Shown piece after piece: positions 18,022 to 27,288 of a DNA stretch of 64,000 nucleotides. Within the stretch, counting starts at the first letter, position 1. Every line of letters begins with the position of its first letter. Made by a program: the position numbers and the translations under genes. The notes under the pieces were generated by a model. It worked only from the letters and a program-made list of their open reading frames with translations, was not told the DNA's origin and did no database searches. This DNA comes from Umboniibacter marinipuniceus (GTDB lineage Bacteria > Pseudomonadota > Gammaproteobacteria > Pseudomonadales > DSM-25080). The stretch spans positions 179,890-243,889 of the forward strand of contig NZ_REFJ01000005.1 in NCBI RefSeq assembly GCF_003688415.1, in the 5' to 3' direction.

Positions 18022-18408
18022 TCCCTCAAGTTCCAAATTAATAGCGACCATTGAGATGTGGATTTCCCACATCGAGAAGATAAGCGAACCGCAGAGGGTA
18101 ATGAGACTGCCGAGAAAGAGCAGACTTGCTACGCCTGCTGCAGACAGATAGAGGGCGAGCATGGTTGCAGTACAGAGCAGAAAGGCGGCAACACCGAGGA
18201 ATTGCATCCAACGAATGAGAAGGACCCTAAAACGCAGGTTTTTAACCTGCTGAGCACCGCTGAAATGAGAGAAGTCGATACTCTGTCGACGAACCTGTCG
18301 GAGCAATTGAGCCAGCGTTAAAAAGCGATTGGTGTAGGCTAACAGCAGCAGAGAAATCGCAGGAAAAAGGAGTGCTGGAGTGGTTAGGTCTAGTTGATGC
18401 TCAATCAT
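17986..18408 (-). CDS. DUF2721-family membrane protein
   Basis: A 140-residue protein with an N-terminal helix (PALLFPAISLLLLAYTNRFLTLAQLLR, about residues 11-37), a basic loop, and a long hydrophobic pair at about 63-115. TNRFLTLAQLLRQVR and the final EIHISMVAINLELEGLE agree with DUF2721, a family of unknown function. It converges on lrgB and shares 36 bp with it. Confidence 0.75.
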   Translation of the reverse strand: MIEHQLDLTTPALLFPAISLLLLAYTNRFLTLAQLLRQVRRQSIDFSHFSGAQQVKNLRFRVLLIRWMQFLGVAAFLLCTATMLALYLSAAGVASLLFLGSLITLCGSLIFSMWEIHISMVAINLELEGLERESAESREG

Positions 18409-18423
18409 AATGTTGCCAACTTA

Positions 18424-18828
18424 CTATTTACCATCGAAGTTGATGGTGTCAGCCCACTGCATCACATGCTCGTCGGCAAACAACATCTCAACCGTATCCG
18501 TGGCCCAGTCTTCGGGGATTTGTCTCACTAGCCATATTGAGAGAGCTTGGATGGCAGGAGTTTCGGACCATACAGATTGAGCTAGGCACCGCCAGTGATT
18601 GTGATCTCTGCGCTTCGGGCTACGGAGTTGATCGTCACAGCTATCACAAATAAAAACGCAGTAGTTGAAATCAGGTTCCTTGGGCGCCGGTTCCACTTCA
18701 ACCACTTTGAGCGCTACGCCTGAGGCTTCGCATAACTCACATTTTCGACCTGACCGGCGCGCCAAGTCTTTGCCAAATAGTGAGAGCTCGTTCAATCGCG
18801 CTTGATGTTTTTCACGGCCTTTCGACAT
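18424..18828 (-). CDS. PhnA-like zinc-ribbon protein
   Basis: A 134-residue soluble protein. The ATG at 18828 has GAGGTG about 6 nt upstream and is preferred to the GTG at 18837. MSKGREKHQARLNELSLFGK then RRSGRKCELCEASG and FICDSCDDQL supply two CxxC pairs forming a zinc ribbon as in PhnA-domain proteins. DHNHWRCLAQSVWSE is also typical of this group. Despite the name the family is not shown to act on phosphonates, and no phn genes are near. It follows the DUF2721 gene on the minus strand by about 15 bp. Confidence 0.75.
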   Translation of the reverse strand: MSKGREKHQARLNELSLFGKDLARRSGRKCELCEASGVALKVVEVEPAPKEPDFNYCVFICDSCDDQLRSPKRRDHNHWRCLAQSVWSETPAIQALSIWLVRQIPEDWATDTVEMLFADEHVMQWADTINFDGK

Positions 18829-18945
18829 TGCAGTCACCTCATAATATTTCCCCCTAGTTTACGCTTAAATTGGGAACTAGTGAAACCATTGCGCTAACGC
18901 GATACACTCCTTTCATAATAATTACCTACCAACGGATAGCTAATC

Positions 18946-20151
18946 ATGAGTGGACCACTTGCAGGATTAAAAGTAGTAGATTTAAGTCGCATTTTGGCCG
19001 GGCCATGGGCAGGCCAAGTGCTGGCTGATTTTGGCGCGGAGGTGATCAAAATTGAGAGTCTTCAAGGGGATGATACGCGGAAGTGGGGACCTCCTTGGAT
19101 AGATGGATCAGACGATGCGGCCTATTTTAGTTGTGCGAATCGTGGGAAGCGATCGCTTTGCATTGATTTTCGTACCGAAGCAGGGCAAAAACTGATTCGC
19201 CAGCTTATTGGCGATGCCGATGTTGTGATTGAAAACTATAAGGTCGGCGGTCTCAAAAAATATAATTTGGACTATCAAAGCGTAAAGATTCTGAATCCAG
19301 AGATAGTCTATTGCTCTATTACAGGCTTTGGTCAAACTGGGCCTAAAGCGAAGCAAGCCGGCTACGATGCCATGATTCAAGCCTCCGGTGGGCTGATGAG
19401 TATTACCGGCCCTAGAGACGATGAAAGTGACGCTGGGCCGCAAAAAGTTGGTGTGGCGGTTGCAGACTTGATGACCGGAATGTATGCCGTAGCGGCGATT
19501 CAAGCAGCGTTGATTGAGCGCGAGAAATCCGGCGAAGGGCAGTATATTGATTTAGCGTTGCTAGATACTCAGGTTGCCTGGTTGGCGAATCAGTCAGCGA
19601 ATTACCTAGTGGGCGGGGTAGTGCCTCAGCGCGAAGGTACGGCACACCCCAATATTTGTCCTTATCAAGCATTTCCTGCCACTGATGGTTACTTCATGTT
19701 AGCAGTAGGAAATGACAAGCAATTTGCCCTGTTATGTCAGCAACTTGGACAATCGCAGTGGTCGAGTGATGAACGCTTTTCAACCAATCCTAGTAGGGTT
19801 AAACACCGCCTTCAGCTGGTGCCTATGATCGCTGAAATTACCAGCACCAAACCCATGGCAGAGTGGCTGCAGGAATTGTCTGTGGTAGGTGTCCCCGTAG
19901 GGCCCATCAATACACTTGACCAGGTCTTTGAGGATGAGCAGATTAAGCATCGCGAAATGGTGTTAGCGCAAGAGCGCAGCGATGGAGTATTAATAAAGAC
20001 TGTTGCGAATCCGGTGAAGTTTTCTCGAACACCACTAAGCTACGACCGAGCACCGCCGGCGGCGGGAGAGGATAGTGAAACCCTGCTTAAGGAGATGGGA
20101 TTATCTGACGCGGAAATAGCCAAGCTCCGAAGTGCTGGGGTAGTGAATTGA
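18946..20151 (+). CDS. Family III CoA-transferase (CaiB/BaiF type)
   Basis: A 401-residue acyl-CoA transferase. GLKVVDLSRILAGPWAGQVLADFGAEVIK at the N-terminus, NRGKRSLCIDF near 65, the family GYDAMIQASGGLMSITGP near 140 with preceding FGQTGP, and the catalytic Asp region VAVADLMTGMYA near 172 are all present. It moves CoA between carboxylic acids such as formate/oxalate, succinate or carnitine derivatives. It is monocistronic with a strong bidirectional terminator downstream. The specific acids are unknown; no oxalyl-CoA decarboxylase or carnitine genes adjoin it. Confidence 0.9.
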   Translation: MSGPLAGLKVVDLSRILAGPWAGQVLADFGAEVIKIESLQGDDTRKWGPPWIDGSDDAAYFSCANRGKRSLCIDFRTEAGQKLIRQLIGDADVVIENYKVGGLKKYNLDYQSVKILNPEIVYCSITGFGQTGPKAKQAGYDAMIQASGGLMSITGPRDDESDAGPQKVGVAVADLMTGMYAVAAIQAALIEREKSGEGQYIDLALLDTQVAWLANQSANYLVGGVVPQREGTAHPNICPYQAFPATDGYFMLAVGNDKQFALLCQQLGQSQWSSDERFSTNPSRVKHRLQLVPMIAEITSTKPMAEWLQELSVVGVPVGPINTLDQVFEDEQIKHREMVLAQERSDGVLIKTVANPVKFSRTPLSYDRAPPAAGEDSETLLKEMGLSDAEIAKLRSAGVVN

Positions 20152-20227
20152 TTCGCTGATCGTTATTAGCAATGTGCACCCTCTGATCCAATTGCTGGGA
20201 TTAGGTGCAAGAGCAAAGTACTGAAAA

Positions 20228-20265
20228 AAAGAAGGGGATTACTATGGTTAGTAATCCCCTTCTTT
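20228..20265 (+). terminator. Bidirectional terminator between CoA-transferase and purine permease genes
   Basis: A perfect 16-bp stem, AAAGAAGGGGATTACT and its complement, encloses a 6-nt loop. A and T runs flank it, so it can end both convergent genes. Confidence 0.93.
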
Positions 20266-20295
20266 AGGTTTGTACTAGCGATTCGGCTGGGCGAT

Positions 20296-21609
20296 TTAGA
20301 AAGCGCCAGTAGCGAGAACGTATACGTAAACCAGTGAAACAATCACAAGTGCTGGGTTAAGGTCCTTGTAGCGACCGCTAAATAGCTTAATTAGCGTATA
20401 GCTTAGGAAACCCATGCCGATACCGTGAGAGATTGAGAAGAATAGCGGCATGCCGATAGCTGCGATCCAGGCCGGTGTTGCCTCAGTCAGATCGTGCCAA
20501 TCTATATTCTTCATGTCTGAAGTCATCAGTACACCAACGAAAAGAAGCGCTGGGGCTGTGGCGTAGGCAGGAACAAAGTCAATAATGCCTACGAGCGGTA
20601 GGGCGAGTAAGAACAGAATGCCTGCAACCACTGCAGTAAGACCGGTACGGCCGCCGGCGGCGATACCTGAAGCCGACTCAACGTAAGTGGTCACTGATGG
20701 CACACCGATAACAGCACCAACGGTTGTGGCGGTTGAATCAGCCATCATTGCTTTACCCATTCCTGGGAAGTTACCTTTTTCATCCGCAAGACCAGCTTGA
20801 GAAGCTGTTGCCATAAGCGTGCCTGAGGTATCGAAGAGGTCAACGAATACGAAAGCGAAAATGACGGCCAGCATGCCTGAAGTCAGAATGTTTTCGAAGG
20901 TCATTGCGCCAGCAATCTGCATTAGCGATTCAGTCATGGTGAGTGACTCGGCAGCGGCATCTACTGGAGCACCACCGGTCAGGCCAAGTGCGTAGGCGAT
21001 AATAGAGACGCCCAAAATGCCCCACAGCACGCTACCTGTCACCTTGCGAGACTCCATTGCGATAATCGCGAGGAAGCCAAGCGAGGCAAGGATAGGCCCT
21101 GCCTTAGTGAAGTCGCCCAAGGCGACTAAGGTTGCAGGGCTAGCCACAACGACTTCTGCTTGTTTGAAAGCAATGATGGTAAGGAATAAACCAATACCAA
21201 CGGTGATGCCGTGACGAAGGTTCTTCGGAATGGAGGTGATGATCCACTCACGAATCTTAAACGCTGAGAGCAGGAAGAAGATAATACCTGATACGAACAC
21301 TGCGCCCAGTGCTTCCTGCCAGCTGTAACCCATGCCACCGACAACGGCGAAAGCGAAAAAGGCGTTCAAACCCATTCCTGGTGCTAGGGCAGCGGGGAAA
21401 TTAGCCCAAAGCCCCATGAGTAGACAGCCTAATGCCGCGGCAAGCGCTGTTGCGATGAATACAGCATCGGCGGGCATGCCGGCTGCTGCCATCATACCTG
21501 GGGTGGCGAATAGCACATAGGCCATGGTTAGGAAGGTGGTTAAACCAGCGATAAATTCTGTTTTTACCGAAGACTGATGTTCAGTAATTTTAAATAGCTT
21601 CTCGAGCAT
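20296..21609 (-). CDS. NCS2-family purine permease (AzgA/GhxP type)
   Basis: A 437-residue transporter with about 12-14 helices. The ATG at 21609 (MLEKLFKITEH) is chosen because family members start this way; an upstream in-frame ATG at 21636 would add nine residues. TEFIAGLTTFLTMAYVLFATP, GMGLNAFFAFAVV near 80, and VDLFDTSGTLMATASQAGL near 258 are AzgA-branch signatures. This branch imports hypoxanthine, guanine or adenine by proton symport. It stands alone, with no purine-salvage gene beside it, and I see no riboswitch-like fold upstream. Confidence 0.92.
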   Translation of the reverse strand: MLEKLFKITEHQSSVKTEFIAGLTTFLTMAYVLFATPGMMAAAGMPADAVFIATALAAALGCLLMGLWANFPAALAPGMGLNAFFAFAVVGGMGYSWQEALGAVFVSGIIFFLLSAFKIREWIITSIPKNLRHGITVGIGLFLTIIAFKQAEVVVASPATLVALGDFTKAGPILASLGFLAIIAMESRKVTGSVLWGILGVSIIAYALGLTGGAPVDAAAESLTMTESLMQIAGAMTFENILTSGMLAVIFAFVFVDLFDTSGTLMATASQAGLADEKGNFPGMGKAMMADSTATTVGAVIGVPSVTTYVESASGIAAGGRTGLTAVVAGILFLLALPLVGIIDFVPAYATAPALLFVGVLMTSDMKNIDWHDLTEATPAWIAAIGMPLFFSISHGIGMGFLSYTLIKLFSGRYKDLNPALVIVSLVYVYVLATGAF

Positions 21610-21792
21610 GTTTAGTACCTGAGCCTCATAGGGCATCTAAATTGAAAATCCGCGCAATATTAGCAGCTCTGTCCGCGGGCGATAATAACTGTAAATATTC
21701 CCTAGGCTAGTTGAAGAAGCAATTATTGCGCAACAATTTACTCTCTGATTTGGCAATTTCTGATTGGGCTAGTCCTAAGCGCATCCGTCACC

Positions 21793-21798
21793 TATAAT
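21793..21798 (+). promoter_or_regulatory. -10 element upstream of the DUF2788 gene
   Basis: TATAAT followed by GGGGCC lies 27 bp before the ATG of the small downstream gene. No good -35 was found at standard spacing. Confidence 0.5.
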
Positions 21799-21825
21799 GG
21801 GGCCTATCATCGAACGGAGCATGAA

Positions 21826-22023
21826 ATGAGCGAAGCTGAATTTGCAGACTGGGCAACCAAAATACTGGTAACGGGTCTGATTCTCTACATGGGCTATATC
21901 ATGTACAAATTAACCAAAGAGTCCAAGGCTGGTAAGTTTGGTGGGGCAATCATTTTTTTAGTGCTTGGTTTCGGTGTGGCAGGTTTTGTCTTCAAAGAAG
22001 TGCTTATAGGCATTATGAGTTAA
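21826..22023 (+). CDS. DUF2788-family small membrane protein
   Basis: A 65-residue protein with two helices (about 13-29 and 40-61). The segment YKLTKESKAGKFGGAIIFLVLG is characteristic of DUF2788, found across gammaproteobacteria and without known function. A GGAG motif precedes the start and a perfect -10 lies upstream. Monocistronic. Confidence 0.85.
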   Translation: MSEAEFADWATKILVTGLILYMGYIMYKLTKESKAGKFGGAIIFLVLGFGVAGFVFKEVLIGIMS

Positions 22024-22064
22024 CTTACTCCTTCCAGTGATATTTTAGTTACCAAGCGGTTTGA

Positions 22065-22113
22065 TTAGTTAGCTAACTAACTAACTAACAAACTAACAAA
22101 CTAACAAACTAAC
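22065..22113. repeat. CTAA/CTAACAAA tandem repeat with a 16-bp palindrome
   Basis: The stretch opens with the palindrome TTAGTTAGCTAACTAA (22065-22080), continues with CTAA units, then with CTAACAAA repeated three times before the final CTAACATT. It lies between the convergent DUF2788 and endonuclease-fold genes, ending next to the latter's stop codon. It lacks a T-rich tail of the usual sort but may still form a hairpin in RNA. Confidence 0.85.
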
Positions 22114-22116
22114 ATT

Positions 22117-22932
22117 CTAGTCTTCGGCAGCGGTGGTCACGATAATCCCCGTTGCTAAAATGGGGTTGTGGTCACTCAGCTCGGCGTTCGGAGCACTCAC
22201 CTCTGTCCAATTAATTCCCCTCGATAGTATCCAGTCTAAAGGATAGCCAAAGGGCGCGGTTCGGTTATCCTCAACATAGGCGGGCTGCGCTAAGCCAAGT
22301 TCTTCGGCCACTTGTTTGATAAATCGTGAGCGTTCATAGCGCCAAGTATTCAGGTCCCCTGCCAAAATGATGGGCCCCTTGTGACTCTTTGCTAATAGAG
22401 CAGCCGTCCGTATTTGCCTTTTCCATGTTCCCAGTAGCCAGCTGAAGTTAACACCATGGAGGTTGATAACCAGCAATTCATCCTCGCTCCCTGCGATGGG
22501 GAAACTTGCCGCAATCGCCGCCTTCGGCGTCAACATAATTGGCTCAAAACTTTGCCAATGGCAAACTTTGGAAGGAGAGACCCTACTTTCAAGTGCAACA
22601 CCCGTTGTTTCCAGGGCACGATGGCCAGGGCTAAACAAAAAACCTTCATCAACGGCTGACTCCTGCAGCACGAGTAAATTGACGCTTGTGTTATGGAGAG
22701 CTTCCCGTACTTTTGCTAACGGCTCCTTGGCGATATTCCAATTAACAACTTGAAGTTCTTGGGGCAGTTGGCCGCTGGTGTTGAAGAATTCGCAGCTAAC
22801 TGGCGAAGTGGGCTGGTTTGATGGCAGGTCGGGATCAATCATCGAGAGCGTCATCGTAAGGGCAAAGCTTATGAATAGCAGTAGCGCCAAATCGATGAGG
22901 CGAAATCTGTCTGAAACATGGAGCCGGTTCAT
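22117..22932 (-). CDS. Endonuclease/exonuclease/phosphatase-family protein, membrane anchored
   Basis: The 271-residue product starts at ATG 22932, which overlaps the stop of the upstream pseudouridine synthase gene (ATGA); a longer open frame upstream is coding sequence of that gene in another frame. It has an N-terminal helix (LIDLALLLFISFALTMTL), then an EEP fold: VVNWNIAKE, LLVLQESAVDEG with the metal-binding Glu, VINLHGVNF, ILAGDLNTWRYERS with the Asp-x-Asn motif, and the final LSDHNPILATG with catalytic Asp-His. It resembles YafD. Substrate unknown: nucleic acid or phosphoester. Confidence 0.85.
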   Translation of the reverse strand: MNRLHVSDRFRLIDLALLLFISFALTMTLSMIDPDLPSNQPTSPVSCEFFNTSGQLPQELQVVNWNIAKEPLAKVREALHNTSVNLLVLQESAVDEGFLFSPGHRALETTGVALESRVSPSKVCHWQSFEPIMLTPKAAIAASFPIAGSEDELLVINLHGVNFSWLLGTWKRQIRTAALLAKSHKGPIILAGDLNTWRYERSRFIKQVAEELGLAQPAYVEDNRTAPFGYPLDWILSRGINWTEVSAPNAELSDHNPILATGIIVTTAAED

Positions 22933-23741
22933 TTTGGTGTCTGCTCCCAGTGAAGCTGACTGGCCAGCTGGGTGAATGCGTCGGGCTCGGGCGCGTCTAA
23001 GGTTATGGCTTCGTTGGTGACAGGGTGTGTAAAGCTCATGCTTTGGCAATGTAGCATCAGTCGATTGATGTTGAGTTCGGCGGCAAGAAAGCGATTCAGG
23101 GCTCCTTTGCCGTATTTCGGGTCGCCGATGATTGGGTGTGAGATATGCTTTAGATGGCGACGAATTTGGTGGCGCCGACCTGTCTGAGGCTTAAGCGAAA
23201 CCTGAGCCAAGCGAATCTCTGGGTACCGATCAAAGGCGATAGGAAGCGTTGCCGTGGCGGTAAGTTCTACTGCCGTCTGAGCGCTCTGAATTTCGATGGC
23301 GCGATCAGTTTTTCCCTTAAGGTCGTCCAAGCTTAGCTTCAGTGGATGATCAATAGACTGGCTGACGGGCCAGCCTCGAACCACTGCCTGGTAGTGCTTG
23401 GCAATAAGGTTCTCTGCGAACTGGTCGGCAAGTGCTTTGGCGGCTGATGAGGATAGGGCGAAAAGTAATAAGCCGCTGGTGGGTTTATCTAGGCGATGCA
23501 CGGGGTAAACGTATTGCTTGAGTGTGTCTCGCGCCTGCTGCAGAGCGAATTCGGTTTCATGCCTGTCTATTGGGGAGCGATGAACCAGCAAGCCCGATGG
23601 CTTGCTGAATGCCGCAAGGTAGTCGTCGCGATAGGTTAAGGCTAATTTCCCGTCCAGCAAAATGCTTACCAACTTTGTGGTTATGTAGTCCGTTATTCTA
23701 GAACAAACTGATGCAGAGATATAACAAATTCTAATTGCCAA
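22929..23741 (-). CDS. truC: RluA-family pseudouridine synthase, TruC-like
   Basis: This enzyme isomerises uridine to pseudouridine in RNA. The catalytic motif VHRLDKPTSGLLLFAL contains the essential Asp, preceded by AAFSKPSGLLVHRS and followed by LAQVSLKPQTGRRHQIRRHLK. The order and lack of an S4 domain match TruC, which modifies U65 of tRNA. The frame opens at TTG 23741, but TruC proteins normally begin near residue 25 here (ILLDGKLALTYRDD). TTG codons at 23672 or 23660 are likelier starts, and no ATG is available. It is coupled to the downstream EEP gene by a 4-nt overlap. Confidence 0.85.
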   Translation of the reverse strand: MAIRICYISASVCSRITDYITTKLVSILLDGKLALTYRDDYLAAFSKPSGLLVHRSPIDRHETEFALQQARDTLKQYVYPVHRLDKPTSGLLLFALSSSAAKALADQFAENLIAKHYQAVVRGWPVSQSIDHPLKLSLDDLKGKTDRAIEIQSAQTAVELTATATLPIAFDRYPEIRLAQVSLKPQTGRRHQIRRHLKHISHPIIGDPKYGKGALNRFLAAELNINRLMLHCQSMSFTHPVTNEAITLDAPEPDAFTQLASQLHWEQTPK

Positions 23742-23933
23742 TTTCGCGATAGTATCACTTGTTACTACCTGAAAAGTTAGTTATTGTACGTAAGTGATAT
23801 CTCACATATGAAGCGACAATTATATCAAAAATGCTTCGAATTTTAGCTGCTTGCGTATTGCTCTTACTACCAACAAGGTAGTTGGTATAACGGTGATGCT
23901 GAGCTGTCGTACTAATAGAGATTAGGGGGAAAC

Positions 23934-26900
23934 ATGACAATCTCTTCGTTATTTAAGGCGCGCCCACTCGCAGTTGCGGTGTCGATGGCGTCTGTTGCTA
24001 CGTTTGCTAACGTAGCGTATGCCCAGGAAGAAACAACTGCCGAGACGGTTGAGTCTTCGGAAGTTGTAGAGCAACAACAGCAAACGGAAGAAGTTGTTGT
24101 GACGGGCTCACGACTTCGTCGCGACTCATTCTCGTCAATTTCACCGCTAACGGTCATTGATGCAGATGTTGAGCGTAGTCTCGGTAATTTCGATGCAGCG
24201 TCGGTACTTCAGTCAAGTACTGCTGCAAGCGGTCAGCAAATTGATACCACCTTCTCGGGCTTCGTACTCGACAATGGTCCAGGCGCTTCTACCCTGAGTC
24301 TTCGTGGTTTAGGTGCTGATCGTTCACTTGTTCTCTTGAACGGTCGTCGCTTAGCGCCCGCGGGTGTTGAAGGTGCGCCAAGTTCGCCGGATCTTAACCT
24401 ACTGCCGTCTGGCATGGTTAAAACCTACGAAATTCTTCTCGATGGGGCCTCGGCCGTTTACGGTTCTGATGCCATTGCGGGTGTAGCTAACGTTATTACT
24501 CGTAAAGATTTCGATGGTTTTGAAATCATTGCAAACGCTTCAGTGCCCAGTCAGTCGGGTGGCGAAGCGAGTAATCTGAACTTGACTTGGGGTACTTCTA
24601 GCGACCGAGGTTTCTTCGGTATGGGTTTGGAGTATTACAAGGCGGAGTCAGTGAGCTTTGACGATCGAAGCTGGACCGCACAGTGTGATAAGAACTACGA
24701 AGAAGGCCTCGACGGGAAATTCTACAGCGAAGACGTTTACTATGCACTAACTCGGGGAATGGAAGTTGATGGTTGTAAACCTTCATCATTAGCGGGTCGA
24801 GCATTTGTAGGCGGCGGAAGCCGCGCGGGTTCTGTTTATTACACACCGGGCATGACGAACGGTGGCTGGCCAGGATTCTCTGAATCAGAGCAATTCGGCA
24901 TTGGTATCGATAGTGACGGCGATGGCGTTGCGGATGTGAGCTATAAAGACTACTCACTGAATGGTAAGACTGGGTTCGCTCATCTCTACCCTGAAGTAGA
25001 GCGTATTAGCTTCTTAGCAAACGGTGAGTACACCTTTGATGGTGAGTCGAACACCACAGTCTTTGGTGAATTTTTGTACTCTCAGCGTGAGAACTACACC
25101 GATTCGGGAGCGTATCAGCTGTTCCCAGACGTCCCGGCTAATAACCCATTTAACTTCTGTAATCCAAATGGTGTGAATGGCATTGACTGTGGTCTAGCCT
25201 TTGACCAGTTAATGGATAATATGAACATGAATCCAGGATGGGTTTCGCAGTTTGATGCGCTCTATGGCCCGGGTGCATGGAATTTCTACCACTCTAACGG
25301 CATTCTGAAAGACGGCGCGCTAGGTGCGGTTGAGACAACCCCTATTGTTAACGTTCGCGGTGACCGTACTACCAGTGACACGAAAGTCGCTCAGGCGCGA
25401 TTCGTGGGTGGAGTTCGAGGTGATCTTCCGTTCATGAACTTCGGTTCATTTAGTGATTGGGCTTATGAGGCGTCGATCTCATCAAGCATGTCTGAGGGTA
25501 AGTCAAGCCGTTACGGTATCCGTGGTGACCGCCTAGATCTATCTCTTGCAACAACAATTGAAGATCCAAACAACCCAGGTAACTTTATCTGTGGTGTGGA
25601 TAATGACGGTGATGGCGTACCTGATGGTACCGACGGCTGTGTACCGGTAAATATGTATGACCCAGCGCTCTATGCTGGTGTTATTGGTGACTTCGGTACT
25701 GCAGCAGAGCGTAACTATCTTTTCGACTCGCGTGATTTTGATACCAAGTACTATCAGCATGTTTTCAACGCTTTCATGTCTGGTACGCTCTACGAACTCC
25801 CGGCAGGTGAATTGGCTGGTGCAATTGGTGTGGAATACCGCCACGATGAGATTGAGTCTATTCCCGATGACGTAGCTAGAGATGGCTTGTTCTTCGGCTT
25901 CTTCTCAGATGGAGGCGCAACGGGCAGCAAGGGTACTTCAGAAGTATTTGCAGAAGTTTCCATCCCAGTATTAGCTAACGTTCCACTCGTTACTGAGTTG
26001 ACCGTTGACTTGTCTACTCGTTACACCAAAGACGAATTCTACGGTGGTGCATGGACAGGTGGTGCAAAGGTTGGTTACCGTCCGGTTGATTCGCTATTGC
26101 TTCGTGCAACTTACGGCACATCTTATCGTGCGCCTAACCTCCGTGAAAACTTCTTGGCCGATCAGTCGGGCTTTGGCTCGGTATTTGACCCATGTGGTAT
26201 TCCGGATAATGCACTGGATTTAGCGGGTAACTACGATCCTACTATGGATCAGCGTGCTCCTGAAGTACTTGCAAACTGTGCGGCCAACGGCATTGATCCA
26301 ACGGATGTGAACCAGGCGGGTTTCGGCGGGTTTAACTCCTATTCAGTCGAGGTTTATTCCGGTGGTACTCAAGATATTGAAGAAGAAACTTCAGAGTCAT
26401 TGACCGTCGGTTTTTCCTTTGATCAGCCGTTCTGGAATGAGTTTGATATGTCGCTAGGCTTCAGCTACTACGATATTAAAGTTGAGAACTCAATCATTGA
26501 GCCTTCTGCTTCATATATCACCAACAGCTGTTTCTACGCCTTGCCAAGTAGTCCGTCATCGTTCTGTGGCAGCATTAGCCGTGGTACGGATTATCGTATT
26601 GATCGCATCGATGCGTTCTTCACCAACCGTGACCAAGAGCGCGCTCGAGGAATGGACTATACTTTCGATTACCGTCATGACATCACCGTTGCTGATCTTC
26701 CATTCAGTCTCTACGCAGGCATTACCGCCACGCGTGTCCTAGAGTCTTCTGAGACGTATTCTGACGACAGTGGTAATTCGTTGTATTACGATTCAGTTGG
26801 CCGCTTTGGTTACGCAGAATGGACCGGTAATGGCCGATTCCAGCTAAGCTACGAAGATTGGTCACTCACCTGGGGTATTAACTTTATTGGTGCGGTATCT

Positions 26901-27224
26901 CAAGATCCAACCGGTGTTGATCCGTACTCGGATGTATTCGACACCAATGGTACTGGCGTATTCTCGGATTCATGTGTAGGTATCGCTAACGGCGGCACTG
27001 ACTGTCGTGACGTTGGTTACGCAGATGAGTACATGCTTCATAGTGCTGGTTTGAGCTATAACGTTGAATCTTGGGGCGTAAGTCTTACCGCTTCAAACGT
27101 ATTCGACGAAGCGCCACCGCGTATTGATACCGCTCAGGTATTCGGTCGTAATAACACGCCACTTGGCGCAGGTTATGATCTAATGGGTCGTGTTATCTCT
27201 CTCGAGGTTGGTGTTAAGTTCTAA
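23934..27224 (+). CDS. TonB-dependent outer-membrane receptor
   Basis: A 1096-residue receptor preceded by AGGGGGAAAC. The signal peptide ends near VAYAQ (residue 31). A TonB-box-like EEVVVTGSRLRRDSFSS leads into the plug (SPLTVIDADVE, LSLRGLGADRSLVLLNGRR, DGASAVYGSDAIAGVANVIT). The 22-strand barrel follows and ends in Phe (VISLEVGVKF). This subgroup is common in marine and Caulobacter-like bacteria for peptides, glycans or other nutrients. Two calcium-motif-like loops occur, SDGDGVADV near 326 and NDGDGVPDGTDG near 555. A terminator and a signal-bearing S9 peptidase gene follow, hinting at peptide uptake, which is inference. Confidence 0.94.
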   Translation: MTISSLFKARPLAVAVSMASVATFANVAYAQEETTAETVESSEVVEQQQQTEEVVVTGSRLRRDSFSSISPLTVIDADVERSLGNFDAASVLQSSTAASGQQIDTTFSGFVLDNGPGASTLSLRGLGADRSLVLLNGRRLAPAGVEGAPSSPDLNLLPSGMVKTYEILLDGASAVYGSDAIAGVANVITRKDFDGFEIIANASVPSQSGGEASNLNLTWGTSSDRGFFGMGLEYYKAESVSFDDRSWTAQCDKNYEEGLDGKFYSEDVYYALTRGMEVDGCKPSSLAGRAFVGGGSRAGSVYYTPGMTNGGWPGFSESEQFGIGIDSDGDGVADVSYKDYSLNGKTGFAHLYPEVERISFLANGEYTFDGESNTTVFGEFLYSQRENYTDSGAYQLFPDVPANNPFNFCNPNGVNGIDCGLAFDQLMDNMNMNPGWVSQFDALYGPGAWNFYHSNGILKDGALGAVETTPIVNVRGDRTTSDTKVAQARFVGGVRGDLPFMNFGSFSDWAYEASISSSMSEGKSSRYGIRGDRLDLSLATTIEDPNNPGNFICGVDNDGDGVPDGTDGCVPVNMYDPALYAGVIGDFGTAAERNYLFDSRDFDTKYYQHVFNAFMSGTLYELPAGELAGAIGVEYRHDEIESIPDDVARDGLFFGFFSDGGATGSKGTSEVFAEVSIPVLANVPLVTELTVDLSTRYTKDEFYGGAWTGGAKVGYRPVDSLLLRATYGTSYRAPNLRENFLADQSGFGSVFDPCGIPDNALDLAGNYDPTMDQRAPEVLANCAANGIDPTDVNQAGFGGFNSYSVEVYSGGTQDIEEETSESLTVGFSFDQPFWNEFDMSLGFSYYDIKVENSIIEPSASYITNSCFYALPSSPSSFCGSISRGTDYRIDRIDAFFTNRDQERARGMDYTFDYRHDITVADLPFSLYAGITATRVLESSETYSDDSGNSLYYDSVGRFGYAEWTGNGRFQLSYEDWSLTWGINFIGAVSQDPTGVDPYSDVFDTNGTGVFSDSCVGIANGGTDCRDVGYADEYMLHSAGLSYNVESWGVSLTASNVFDEAPPRIDTAQVFGRNNTPLGAGYDLMGRVISLEVGVKF

Positions 27225-27239
27225 CACTAAGCTAGCGAT

Positions 27240-27267
27240 AAGGCCCCCTAACAGGGGCCTTTTTTTT
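27240..27267 (+). terminator. Rho-independent terminator after the TonB receptor gene
   Basis: AAGGCCCC pairs with GGGGCCTT around a 6-nt loop, followed by a T run to 27267. It sits between the receptor and peptidase genes, so the second gene may depend on readthrough or its own promoter. Confidence 0.92.
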
Positions 27268-27288
27268 GAAGTATGCGAGGTTAATATT

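Noticed and set aside
21610-21792. Purine riboswitch upstream of the NCS2 permease
   Set aside because: I could not find the conserved three-way junction bases or a matching expression platform on the minus strand.
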